From NCBI GenBank assembly GCA_003550425.1, contig PUKE01000043.1, positions 1-41,966 of the forward strand: a stretch of DNA of 41,966 nucleotides. Reading direction: 5' to 3'. A program made the position numbers and the translations under genes. The notes under the pieces are model-generated. The model was not told where the DNA came from. It saw nothing but the letters and a program-made list of their open reading frames with translations, and did no database searches. Each line of letters opens with the position of its first letter. The first letter of the stretch is position 1. The stretch is from Nitriliruptoria bacterium. GTDB lineage: Bacteria > Actinomycetota > Nitriliruptoria > Euzebyales > Egibacteraceae. Shown here piece by piece: positions 16,105 through 23,432 of this stretch.

Positions 16105-17964
16105 TCACCCCTCCGGTGAGGAGGGGACGGCCTCGTCGCCGGGGGGCGGCGCCTGCGGCGGGGGCTCCTCGGGGGGCGGCTCCTGCGAGGGGTCGGGTCC
16201 CTCGGCCGAGGACGGCGCGTCCGGGGGGATGCCCTTGGCGGTGAGCGCCGCCTCGGCGATCTCGGCGAACACCGGCGCGGCCGATTGGCCGCCCCAGTGC
16301 GGGTCCGGCTCGTCGAGCATGACGGCCACGACCACGGCCGGGTCGCTGGCCGGGGCGAAGCCAGTGAACACCCCTCGGTAGGCCCCGGGCTCGTAGCCGG
16401 GCCCGTCCTCTCGCGCCTTCTGGGCCGTGCCCGTCTTGCCGGCCACGTGGTAGCCCTCCACCGCGGCGCGCTGCCCGGTGCCGTCCTCCACCACCGCGGT
16501 GAGCATCTCCCGAAGGTCGCGCGCGGCATCCGCGTCGACCACCCGGGTCCGGTCCGGGTCGGCGACGGGCTCATAGCGTCCGTCGCGCACCGTGCCGCGC
16601 ACCAGCGTCGGGTCGGTGCGCACACCGTCGTCGGCGATGGCCTGCGTGGCGCTCGCCAGCTGCAGCAGGGTCATGGCGTACGCCTGACCGATCGCGATGG
16701 TGGGGCGACTCGTGGCGCCCCACTCCTCGGGCTCGGGCAGGATGCCGACGCCGGCGCCGGGGAAGGCCACTCCCGGCTCCTGCCCCACCCCGAGGCGCTC
16801 CAGCATGGCGTGCAGCCGCTCGTCGCCCAGCCGCTCGCCCAGCTCGATGGTCGCGACGTTGCTGGAGCGTGCCACGGCCGTCGTCAGGTCGAGCTCGCTG
16901 GGCTCCGCGCGGTGGGGGTCGGAGAAGCGCCTGCCGCCGACCTCGATCGCCGCCGGCAGGTCGAGGGTCTCATCGACGTGCGTGACCTCGTGCTGCAGGG
17001 CGGCGGCGAACGTCGCGACCTTCCCGGCGCTGCCCGGCTCGAACGCGTCGGTGACCGGGACGTTGCGCCGCCGCTCGGCGGGGACGTCGGCGATCTCGTC
17101 CTGCTCGAACCCGGGGGCGGTGGCCATCGCGAGGACCTCGGCGCTGCGCGCGTCGAGCACCACCGCGGCAGCCTCCTCGGCGTCCAGGTCGTCCAGCGCC
17201 GCGTCGAGCGCGGTCTCGGTGCGGTGCTGCAGGTGACGGTCCAGGGCCAGGACGACGTCGCTGCCTGGCTGTGCGGGCTGCTGGACGCGCTCGGCGGCGC
17301 TGATCGCCTCGCCCGTGGCAGCCCGCTCGACGCGCAGCGACCCGGGCTCGCCCAGCAGCGCATCGTCCAGCGCCTGCTCGAGCCCCGACAGCCCCTCGCC
17401 GTCGATGCCGGCGAAGCCGAGGACCGGTGCGGCCAGCCGCCCACCGGGATAGCTGCGGATGGGCTCGTCGAGGACGTGCACGCCGGGCAGCTCGCGCTCG
17501 GCCAGCCGCTCGCCCACCTCCGCCGGGACCTGACGGGCGAGGTAGACGAAGCTCGTGTCGGGGCGGTCCAAGCGCTCGGCGAGGACCTCGGCGCTGCGGT
17601 CAAGGTCCTCGGCGAGCGCCTGGGCCACCAGCTCGGGGGCGATGCCCGCCTCATGGAGGGTGGAGGGATCGGCCGAGACCGCCGCGCCCTGCTGGGTGCG
17701 CGCCAGCGGGTCCCCGTCACGGTCGAGGATGCTGCCACGCGGCGCGGGCAGCTCGACGTGGTTGACGAGCTGGCGCTCGCCGAGGGCGCGATACTCCTGC
17801 GCCTCCACGGTCTGGAGCATCACCAGCCGAGCAGCGATGAGCGCCGTCAGCAGCAGGTGGCACAGCAGCAACAGGCCCAGGCGCCGGCGACCGTCGGCCC
17901 GGGTCACCGCCCGCGACAGCGCGCTGCCGCGAGCGCGACGCCGCGCCCCGGGGCCTGCGCTCAC
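16105..17964 (-). CDS. ftsI: Septal class B penicillin-binding protein FtsI (PBP3)
   Basis: Transpeptidase of 619 residues that cross-links septal peptidoglycan with FtsW. A short basic cytoplasmic N-terminus and one membrane helix (about 30-50) are followed by the PBP dimer region with RGSILDRDGDPLA. The transpeptidase domain has S312-A-G-K315, S367-S-N369 and K510-T-G-T. SAGK replaces the more common STFK around the active serine but keeps Ser and Lys. The C-terminus is a Pro/Glu-rich tail with no PASTA domain. The GTG start overlaps the ftsL stop as GTGA. Confidence 0.95.
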   Translation of the reverse strand: MSAGPGARRRARGSALSRAVTRADGRRRLGLLLLCHLLLTALIAARLVMLQTVEAQEYRALGERQLVNHVELPAPRGSILDRDGDPLARTQQGAAVSADPSTLHEAGIAPELVAQALAEDLDRSAEVLAERLDRPDTSFVYLARQVPAEVGERLAERELPGVHVLDEPIRSYPGGRLAAPVLGFAGIDGEGLSGLEQALDDALLGEPGSLRVERAATGEAISAAERVQQPAQPGSDVVLALDRHLQHRTETALDAALDDLDAEEAAAVVLDARSAEVLAMATAPGFEQDEIADVPAERRRNVPVTDAFEPGSAGKVATFAAALQHEVTHVDETLDLPAAIEVGGRRFSDPHRAEPSELDLTTAVARSSNVATIELGERLGDERLHAMLERLGVGQEPGVAFPGAGVGILPEPEEWGATSRPTIAIGQAYAMTLLQLASATQAIADDGVRTDPTLVRGTVRDGRYEPVADPDRTRVVDADAARDLREMLTAVVEDGTGQRAAVEGYHVAGKTGTAQKAREDGPGYEPGAYRGVFTGFAPASDPAVVVAVMLDEPDPHWGGQSAAPVFAEIAEAALTAKGIPPDAPSSAEGPDPSQEPPPEEPPPQAPPPGDEAVPSSPEG

Positions 17965-18383
17965 GGGGCGCCTCCCGGGCCGTCGCGGGACTCCGCGGCC
18001 GCCGGCTCGGCCCCCGCGGGCGCTGCCTCGACGAAGCGCGGGTCCTCCACCGGCTCCATGCCCAGCTCCTCGGTGGCGATCGCCTCGATGCGCTCGGGGG
18101 CGCGCAGCTCGGCGACCTCGCCCTCCAGGGCGTCCACGCGGGACTCGAGCGCGGCGATGTCGGCCTCGAGCTCGGACTGGGCGAAGGCCAGCTGCGCGCC
18201 GGCCGCCGAGAGCCCGACCACGCCGATCAGGCCCACGAGCGCGGCCAGCGCGATCGCGGCGACCCACCGCCCGCTGCGTCGGGGCGGGGCGGCCACCTCG
18301 AGCCTCGGCCCGGCGGCCTCGACGGTCGGACGCGGTGGGCGCGACGTGCGGCGGGGCGCGGTGGTGGCGGGTGCGGCGGCCAT
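17961..18383 (-). CDS. ftsL: FtsL-like divisome protein
   Basis: Small bitopic protein of 140 residues. A basic, Pro-rich N-terminus is followed by one membrane helix (about 40-62) and then a short extracytoplasmic coiled coil (about 65-95, ELEADIAALESRVDALEGEV). It ends in an acidic Ala/Pro-rich tail. FtsL proteins are too divergent for firm sequence recognition. The call rests on topology and the invariant place between rsmH and ftsI. Its ATG lies one base after the rsmH stop. Confidence 0.85.
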   Translation of the reverse strand: MAAAPATTAPRRTSRPPRPTVEAAGPRLEVAAPPRRSGRWVAAIALAALVGLIGVVGLSAAGAQLAFAQSELEADIAALESRVDALEGEVAELRAPERIEAIATEELGMEPVEDPRFVEAAPAGAEPAAAESRDGPGGAP

Positions 18384-18384
18384 G

Positions 18385-19437
18385 TCACGTCCTCGGATCG
18401 ATCGGGGTCGGGGCGGGCGCGGGGAGGCGCTCGGCGGCGCGCAGCCGCGCCGAGCGGGCACGGGGGTTGCGGGCGACCTCGTCGGCGTCGGGACGCTCCG
18501 CGCCGCGGGTGAGCAGGCGCACGGTGGGCACGCGGCCACAGCCGCACACCGGCAGGTCGGGCGGGCAGACGCAGGCGTCCGCCGCCTCGGCCAGCGCCTG
18601 CTTGACCGGGCGGTCCTCGAGGGAGTGGTAGGCGAGCACGGCGAGCCGGCCGCCCCGGGCCTGCGGGGAGCCCGGGACGGCCAGGCGCGCGAGCGCCGGG
18701 GGAAGGACGGCACGCACGCGCTCCAGCTCGCCGTTGACCGCGATGCGCAGCGCCTGGAAGGTCCGGGTGGCCGGATGGCGCGGCCCATGCCGTGCCGGCG
18801 CGGGCACGGCGCCCGCGACCACCTCCGCCAGCTGCCCGGTGGTGCGCACCGGACGCGCGCGGACCAGCGCGCGGGCGATGCGGCGCGCGTGGCGCTCCTC
18901 GCCGAGCTCGCCCAGCAGCCGCGCCAGGGCGCGCTCGTCGAGGCGCTCGAGCAGCGCGTGGGCCGGCTCGCCGCCCGAGGGGTCCATCCGCAGGTCGAGC
19001 GGGCCGTCGGCGCGCAGCGAGAAGCCACGCTCGGGGCGGTCCAGCTGCAGCGAGGAGACGCCGAGGTCCAGCAGGATCCCGCGCACCGGGGGCGGCGCGT
19101 CGAGGACCTCCTCGAGGTCGGCGAGGACCTCGTCGAAGGCGCCGTGGACGAGCCGGACGCGGTCGCCGAGCCCGGCCAGGCGCTCCTCGGCCACCTCCAG
19201 GGCCTGCGCGTCGCGGTCGATGCCGAGCAGCGTCGCCTCGGGGTGCGAGGCCTCGAGCAGCGCCCGCGCATGGCCGCCGGCGCCGACCGTGCCATCGATC
19301 AGCAGACCCGGCTCGGGGCTGGCCAGCAGCCCGGTCACCCGCTCGCGCAGGACCGGCTCGTGGACGGGCTCATCGGGCTCGGCGCCGGATGCGCCGGATG
19401 CGCCGCGCGCCTCGGGCGGGGGCGGGGACGCGGGCAT
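18385..19437 (-). CDS. rsmH: 16S rRNA (cytosine1402-N4)-methyltransferase RsmH
   Basis: SAM-dependent methyltransferase of 350 residues (formerly MraW). Seen: HEPVL near the N-terminus, IDGTVGAGGHARALLE (SAM loop), GIDRDAQAL, LLDLGVSSLQLDRPERGFS, ATRTFQALRIAVNGEL and YHSLEDRPVKQ. It methylates C1402 in the ribosomal P site. The N-terminus carries a GASGASGAEPDEP stretch encoded by short GGATGCGCC repeats. ATG shares a base with the mraZ stop (TGATG). An in-frame upstream extension inside mraZ was rejected. Confidence 0.95.
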   Translation of the reverse strand: MPASPPPPEARGASGASGAEPDEPVHEPVLRERVTGLLASPEPGLLIDGTVGAGGHARALLEASHPEATLLGIDRDAQALEVAEERLAGLGDRVRLVHGAFDEVLADLEEVLDAPPPVRGILLDLGVSSLQLDRPERGFSLRADGPLDLRMDPSGGEPAHALLERLDERALARLLGELGEERHARRIARALVRARPVRTTGQLAEVVAGAVPAPARHGPRHPATRTFQALRIAVNGELERVRAVLPPALARLAVPGSPQARGGRLAVLAYHSLEDRPVKQALAEAADACVCPPDLPVCGCGRVPTVRLLTRGAERPDADEVARNPRARSARLRAAERLPAPAPTPIDPRT

Positions 19438-19868
19438 CACAGCATCCCCTCCCCCAGCGGCTGGTCGGTGGCCGCGAAGCTCTCCATGGCCTGGGCCCGG
19501 TAGTCCTCCCAGCGGTCGCGATCCCACAGCTCGATCCGGCTGTCGGCCCCGATGACGGCGACGTCACGGGTCAGGCCGGCGTACTCGCGCAGCCGCGGCG
19601 GGATGGTGATGCGGCCCTGGTTGTCCAGCGCATCGGCATGCGCCGAGGAGGTGACCACCCGGGCGTACATCCGCTGCCGCGCGTCGGTGGGGCGCAGCTG
19701 GCGCAGCTCCTCGAGCACGCGCTGCCAGTCCGCGCGCGGGTGCAGCGTCAGGCAGTGGTCCTGGCCCACGGTCAGCACGAGCCCCTCCTCCAGCGGCTGG
19801 CGGAAGGCCGAGGGCAGGATCAGACGTCCCTTGGAGTCCAGCGTGTGCTGGTACTCCCCCAGGAACAT
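19437..19868 (-). CDS. mraZ: Transcriptional regulator MraZ
   Basis: Protein of 143 residues with two SpoVT/AbrB-type swapped-hairpin domains: MFLGEYQHTLDSKGRLILP at the start and a second copy around LDNQGRITIPPRLREYAG (about residues 70-90). MraZ forms ring-shaped oligomers that bind tandem direct repeats in its own promoter and represses the dcw operon in E. coli. The ATG is set by GAGGAG five or six bases upstream and by the conserved MFLGEY start. It is the first gene of the cluster, with phased repeats upstream. Confidence 0.96.
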   Translation of the reverse strand: MFLGEYQHTLDSKGRLILPSAFRQPLEEGLVLTVGQDHCLTLHPRADWQRVLEELRQLRPTDARQRMYARVVTSSAHADALDNQGRITIPPRLREYAGLTRDVAVIGADSRIELWDRDRWEDYRAQAMESFAATDQPLGEGML

Positions 19869-19942
19869 CGTGCGCTCCTCATGCCCCTCGCTGGTGAGTC
19901 CGCGTCCGCGTCCGGCCGCTGGCTCCACGACCGGACACGAGC

Positions 19943-19998
19943 CGCCACTGCTCTCCCTCGTCCTCCACTGCGCTCCACTTTAGACCACATCTCACCAC
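19943..19998 (-). promoter_or_regulatory. Phased MraZ-box-like direct repeats and mraZ promoter
   Basis: On the minus strand GTGGTG, GTGGTC, GTGGAG and GTGGAG start at exact 10-base steps with 4-base spacers (+ strand 19993, 19983, 19973, 19963). Weaker in-phase copies lie at 19953 (AGGGAG) and 19943 (GTGGCG). Known MraZ operators are direct repeats with 10-bp period (TGGGN-N5 in E. coli). A candidate -10, TAAAGT, lies at 19982-19977 between two boxes, so MraZ bound here would block RNA polymerase. The leader to mraZ would be about 100 bases. Confidence 0.7.
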
Positions 19999-20306
19999 AA
20001 CAGAAGCCCCCGAGCGGCCACGCACCCGACCCGGTGGCCAAGGATCGACCATCGCCGCAGGTCAGCGGGTCAGCGGCGGTGGTGGAGCGAGGTGGGGAGC
20101 GCGATCAGGCGGCCCGGCGACGCTCGCGCATGAGGCGCCGCTCCACGGGCCCTGCGCGGGCTCGACGCCCCGAGACGCCCCGAGTGGGGCGCGCCGAGCG
20201 GCGACCGCGGTCGGGGTGGGGAGCGAGGTGGGGCGTGGTGGGGCGGCGCGGGCGCCCCCTCACGGGCCGGCGGAGGGCCCCGGGCCTCCTCGAGCGTCCC
20301 CGCGCG
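19999..20306. other. Non-coding gap between hnh and the mraZ promoter
   Basis: No convincing gene is seen in this 308-bp stretch. It holds G-rich repeats on the + strand: GTGGAG/GTGGGG at 20082 and 20092 (10-bp step), and GTGGGG at 20184, 20216, 20228 and 20238 (last two a 10-bp step). A GC stem-loop lies at 20272-20289 just after the hnh stop. The open frames here have scrambled Arg/Ala/Pro composition typical of non-coding high-GC DNA. Confidence 0.6.
20272..20289 (-). terminator. Possible stem-loop after the HNH gene
   Basis: GGAGG (20272-20276) pairs with CCTCC (20285-20289) around a GC-only loop. It is 17 bases past the hnh stop. The short stem and lack of a T tract make this a weak call. 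Confidence 0.25.
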
Positions 20307-20975
20307 TCACACCGCCGGCCGTGCGAGGCGCGCCGGCGACGCGGCCTGCGCGGCGGCCGTCGCCCCGTCGACGTAGCGCGCCCAGTCAGGGTCGAGGCTG
20401 CCCACCGCCGCCACCAGCCACAGCGAGGGGCGCGGCGCCACCGGCGCGCGTGCCAGCCGCATGCCGGCCTCGCGCGGGGTGCGGTCCTCCTTGCGGCTGT
20501 TGCACCGCCGGCACGAGGCCACGACGTTCTCCCAGGCGTGCGCACCGCCCCGGCTGCGGGGCACGACGTGGTCCACGTTCTCGGCCCGAGCCCCGCAGTA
20601 CTGGCACCGCCCCCCATCGCGCGCGAAGACCCCGCGGCGGGTGAGCGTCACCCGATCCCGTCGCGGCACGGCCACGAAGCGCCGCAGCCGCACCACGGAG
20701 GGCACTGCCACCTCCATGCCCCCGCCACGACAGGGCGGGCCGGCGGCGTGGAGGACCTCGGCCTTGGCCTGCAGCACCAGCACCACGGCCCGACGCGCGG
20801 CCACGACCGACAGGGGCTCCATCGAGGCGTTGAGCACGAGCGCGCGGCCGCGCACGCCGTGGCGGTCGCCTCGCGCGTGGCCGCCGTCGCGGCGACCGTC
20901 GGCGTCGGCGAGCTCCGCGCTCGCGGGCGCTGGCGGTCCCCCGCGACCCTCGGCCTGACCTCGGCCTGGTCCCAC
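20307..20975 (-). CDS. HNH endonuclease
   Basis: Protein of 222 residues. The conserved part begins with RALVLNASMEPLSVVAARRAVVLVL (about 42-66), typical of a widespread actinobacterial HNH family. The nuclease region has CQYCG, VDHVVPRSRGG, WENVV and CRRCNSRK. The two CxxC pairs form a structural zinc site, and DH...N...N makes the beta-beta-alpha-metal core. The GTG at 20975 has GAGGAGG five bases upstream. A later GTG at 20855 would start right at the conserved part but has a poor ribosome site. Cellular role is unknown. It sits between the dcw operon and the divergent moxR operon and shows no linkage to a restriction or phage gene. Confidence 0.88.
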   Translation of the reverse strand: MGPGRGQAEGRGGPPAPASAELADADGRRDGGHARGDRHGVRGRALVLNASMEPLSVVAARRAVVLVLQAKAEVLHAAGPPCRGGGMEVAVPSVVRLRRFVAVPRRDRVTLTRRGVFARDGGRCQYCGARAENVDHVVPRSRGGAHAWENVVASCRRCNSRKEDRTPREAGMRLARAPVAPRPSLWLVAAVGSLDPDWARYVDGATAAAQAASPARLARPAV

Positions 20976-21013
20976 GCGGACCTCCTCGCGGCGGCACCGT
21001 CCGGAAGGCGCGA

Positions 21014-21091
21014 ACCGTGCGAGGCGCACGGTAGCAGCGCCCCTGACCGGTCCGCGGGCGGCTCCTGCGACCCTGGCGCGGCGGCTACCGT
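21014..21091. promoter_or_regulatory. Divergent promoter region with palindrome (hnh / moxR)
   Basis: A perfect inverted repeat ACCGTGC-GAGGC-GCACGGT spans 21014-21032. Candidate -10 hexamers TACCGT occur on the minus strand at 21033-21028 (toward hnh, overlapping the palindrome) and on the + strand at 21086-21091 (toward moxR, 42 bases before its start). Both are preceded by GC. The palindrome could be an operator covering the hnh promoter. Confidence 0.4.
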
Positions 21092-21132
21092 GGTCCCAGC
21101 CCGCCTCAGCCGAGGCCGCGAAGGGGACGCCG

Positions 21133-22146
21133 GTGGCAGCGAACGAGCGGTCGAGCGGCGAGGTCGAGCAGCTCGCCGCCGAGATGGAGCGGGTCGAGCG
21201 CTCGGTGCGCTCGGTCCTGGAGGGCAAGCCGGAGGTGATCCGGCTGGTGCTGGTGAGCCTGCTCGCCGGTGGGCACGTGCTGCTCGAGGACGTGCCGGGG
21301 GTGGGCAAAACGCTGCTGGCCAAGGCGATCGGCACCACGATCGACTGCAGCGTCAGCCGCGTCCAGTTCACCCCCGACCTGCTGCCCACCGACGTGACCG
21401 GCGTGACGGTCTACCAGCAGGAGAGCGGGGCGTTTCGCTTCCGCCCCGGCGCGGTGTTCGCCAACATCGTGCTGGGCGACGAGATCAACCGCGCTGGGCC
21501 CAAGACCCAGTCGGCGCTGCTGGAGGCCATGGAGGAGCGCCAGGTCACCGTCGACGGGACCACCCACGGGCTCCCCGACCCCTTCCTGGTCATCGCAACG
21601 CAGAACCCCGTGGAGCTCGAGGGGACCTATCCGCTGCCCGAGGCCCAGCGGGACCGGTTCCTGATGCGGCTGTCGATCGGCTACCCCTCCGCTGAGGCCG
21701 AGCTGGAGGTGCTGGAGGTCCACGGCGCGGGCGATCGCCTCGGGAGCCTCGCGCCGGTCACCGACGCCAGCGCGATCAGCCGGCTGCGGCGCGTCGCCGA
21801 GGGCGTGCACGCCGCCCCCGCGCTGCGGCGCTATCTCGTGGACGTGGTGCGCGCCACGCGGGAGCACCCCGCGGTGGAGCTCGGCGCCTCGCCGCGCGCG
21901 TCCCTGTCGCTGCTGCGGGCCGCGCGGGCCCTCGCGGCGATCAGCGGGCGCGACTTCGTGATCCCCGATGACGTCAAGGCGCTGGCGCTGCCGGTGCTGG
22001 CCCACCGCCTGGTGCTCGCCCCCGAGGCCCAGATGCGCGAGACCTCGGCCACCGGGGTGATCCAGGAGGTGCTGGGCTCCGTGGCGGTGCCGAGCCCCGA
22101 GCGACCGTCGGGCGGCCGTCGACGCGCCGCGGGCGCCCAGGGCTGA
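21133..22146 (+). CDS. MoxR family AAA+ ATPase
   Basis: ATPase of 337 residues. Walker A is VPGVGKT (Lys59), Walker B region LGDEINRAGPKTQSALLEAM, followed by TQNPVELEGTYPLPEAQRDRF with sensor and Arg-finger residues (about 153-176). MoxR ATPases act as chaperones, often assembling or activating complexes encoded by adjacent DUF58/vWA genes. The GTG start has AAGGGGA upstream. The stop overlaps the next ATG (TGATG), so it forms an operon with the DUF58 and transglutaminase genes. Confidence 0.95.
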   Translation: MAANERSSGEVEQLAAEMERVERSVRSVLEGKPEVIRLVLVSLLAGGHVLLEDVPGVGKTLLAKAIGTTIDCSVSRVQFTPDLLPTDVTGVTVYQQESGAFRFRPGAVFANIVLGDEINRAGPKTQSALLEAMEERQVTVDGTTHGLPDPFLVIATQNPVELEGTYPLPEAQRDRFLMRLSIGYPSAEAELEVLEVHGAGDRLGSLAPVTDASAISRLRRVAEGVHAAPALRRYLVDVVRATREHPAVELGASPRASLSLLRAARALAAISGRDFVIPDDVKALALPVLAHRLVLAPEAQMRETSATGVIQEVLGSVAVPSPERPSGGRRRAAGAQG

Positions 22147-23432
22147 TGCCCACCGCGCGGGGTCTCGGAGTCCTGCTGGGCGCCGCCCTGCTGTGGGCAG
22201 CGGGCCGCGCGCTCGGGATCGACGAGCTCCTGGTCGTGGCGACCGTCGCCGCCGCGCTGCCGCTGCTGGCGCTCGTCGGCGTGCGAGTGGGCGGCGGGGC
22301 GCTGGCGGTCCGACGTCGGCTGCGCAGCGACCGGCTGGCCCACGACGCCCACGAGCAGGTCGCACTGGACCTGCGCAACGACGGCCGGCTGCCGACCAGC
22401 ACCGTGCTGGCCCGCGAGGTGGTCCCCGACGCGCTGGCGAGCGCCTCGCCCCGGTGGGCGGTGGCGGGGCTGCGGCCCGGCGCGACGATCGCGCTGCCCT
22501 ATCGGATCGCCGCCACGCAGCGCGGGCGCCATCACCTGGGACCCGCCGAGCTGACGGTGACCGACCGCCTCGGCCTGGCGCTGCGACGCCGACGCACCAG
22601 CGCCACGACCCCGGTCCTGGTCTATCCGCCGATCGAGTCGCTGCCCGAGGCGCTCGGCGCCCCCCAGCGGCGCGGCAGCGCCGACGGCGCGCGTCACCGG
22701 CTGCTCAACCTCGGCGACGAGTTCCATACCCTGCGCGAGTACGTGGAGGGCGACGACCTGCGCCGGGTCCACTGGCCCTCCACCGCACGGCGCGGCAAGG
22801 TGATGATCCGCCAGCACGAGCTGCCCTGGCACGCCGAGGCGACCCTGCTGCTGGACACGCGCGCGCCGGCCCACCGTGGCGCGGGCGACGCGTCCACCCT
22901 CGAGGCCGCGATCTCCTCCGCCGCCAGCGCCGCACGGCATCTCGCCGACCGGCGGTTCCTGCTGCGACTGACCACCGAGGCCGACGAGCGCTCGCCCCGG
23001 GTCCAGGACGTCGAGGCGATCCTCGAGCGACTCGCGCTGCTCGACGCCTCTCCGGCGCGCAGCCTGGCCAGCCTCGGCGAGCGCCTGCGCCGCAGCGCCG
23101 GCGAGGGGCTGCTGCTCGCCTGCGTCACGCCACCGCCCGGGCGCGAGCGCGTGGCCGACGCGGCGGACTCGCGTGCGCTGCTCCAGGCCGGCAGCGGCTT
23201 CGCGAGCCGCGCCGCGGTGATCGTCCACGACGGGCAGGACGCCCAGCGCGCCCAGCAGCTGGTGGCGCTGCTGCGCGCGGCGAGCTGGCGCGCGGTGGCC
23301 CGACCGGTCGGCACCCCCCTCGCCGAGGTCTGGCCGGGGCTCGGGGCGCGGCCGAGCGCCGCCGGCTCGGCCCCGGCCGCGACGAGCGCCACGCCCGGGG
23401 CGACCGGGCACGAGGAGGTGAGCGAGGAGTGA
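22146..23432 (+). CDS. DUF58 domain protein
   Basis: Protein of 428 residues with two membrane helices at the N-terminus (about 5-20 and 28-45). The DUF58 signature is in the middle: FHTLREYVEGDDLRRVHWPSTARRGKVMIRQ (about 193-223), matching R.Y..GD..R.IHW..tAR. A vWA-like region follows. The family is almost always encoded beside MoxR, forming a presumed MoxR-client module at the membrane with unclear biochemical activity. The stop overlaps the next start as GTGA. Confidence 0.92.
   Translation: MPTARGLGVLLGAALLWAAGRALGIDELLVVATVAAALPLLALVGVRVGGGALAVRRRLRSDRLAHDAHEQVALDLRNDGRLPTSTVLAREVVPDALASASPRWAVAGLRPGATIALPYRIAATQRGRHHLGPAELTVTDRLGLALRRRRTSATTPVLVYPPIESLPEALGAPQRRGSADGARHRLLNLGDEFHTLREYVEGDDLRRVHWPSTARRGKVMIRQHELPWHAEATLLLDTRAPAHRGAGDASTLEAAISSAASAARHLADRRFLLRLTTEADERSPRVQDVEAILERLALLDASPARSLASLGERLRRSAGEGLLLACVTPPPGRERVADAADSRALLQAGSGFASRAAVIVHDGQDAQRAQQLVALLRAASWRAVARPVGTPLAEVWPGLGARPSAAGSAPAATSATPGATGHEEVSEE

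Noticed and set aside
20105-20617. Open minus frame overlapping the hnh gene
   Set aside because: Different frame from the HNH domain and only low-complexity Arg-rich sequence.
20976-21389. N-terminal extension of the HNH protein overlapping moxR
   Set aside because: It is antisense to the moxR gene and crosses the divergent promoter region. GAGGAGG before 20975 gives a better start.
22193-23428. Long + frame running into the transglutaminase gene
   Set aside because: It is a shadow of the DUF58 gene with scrambled Arg/Ala/Pro/Gly composition. The real start is the GTG at 23429.
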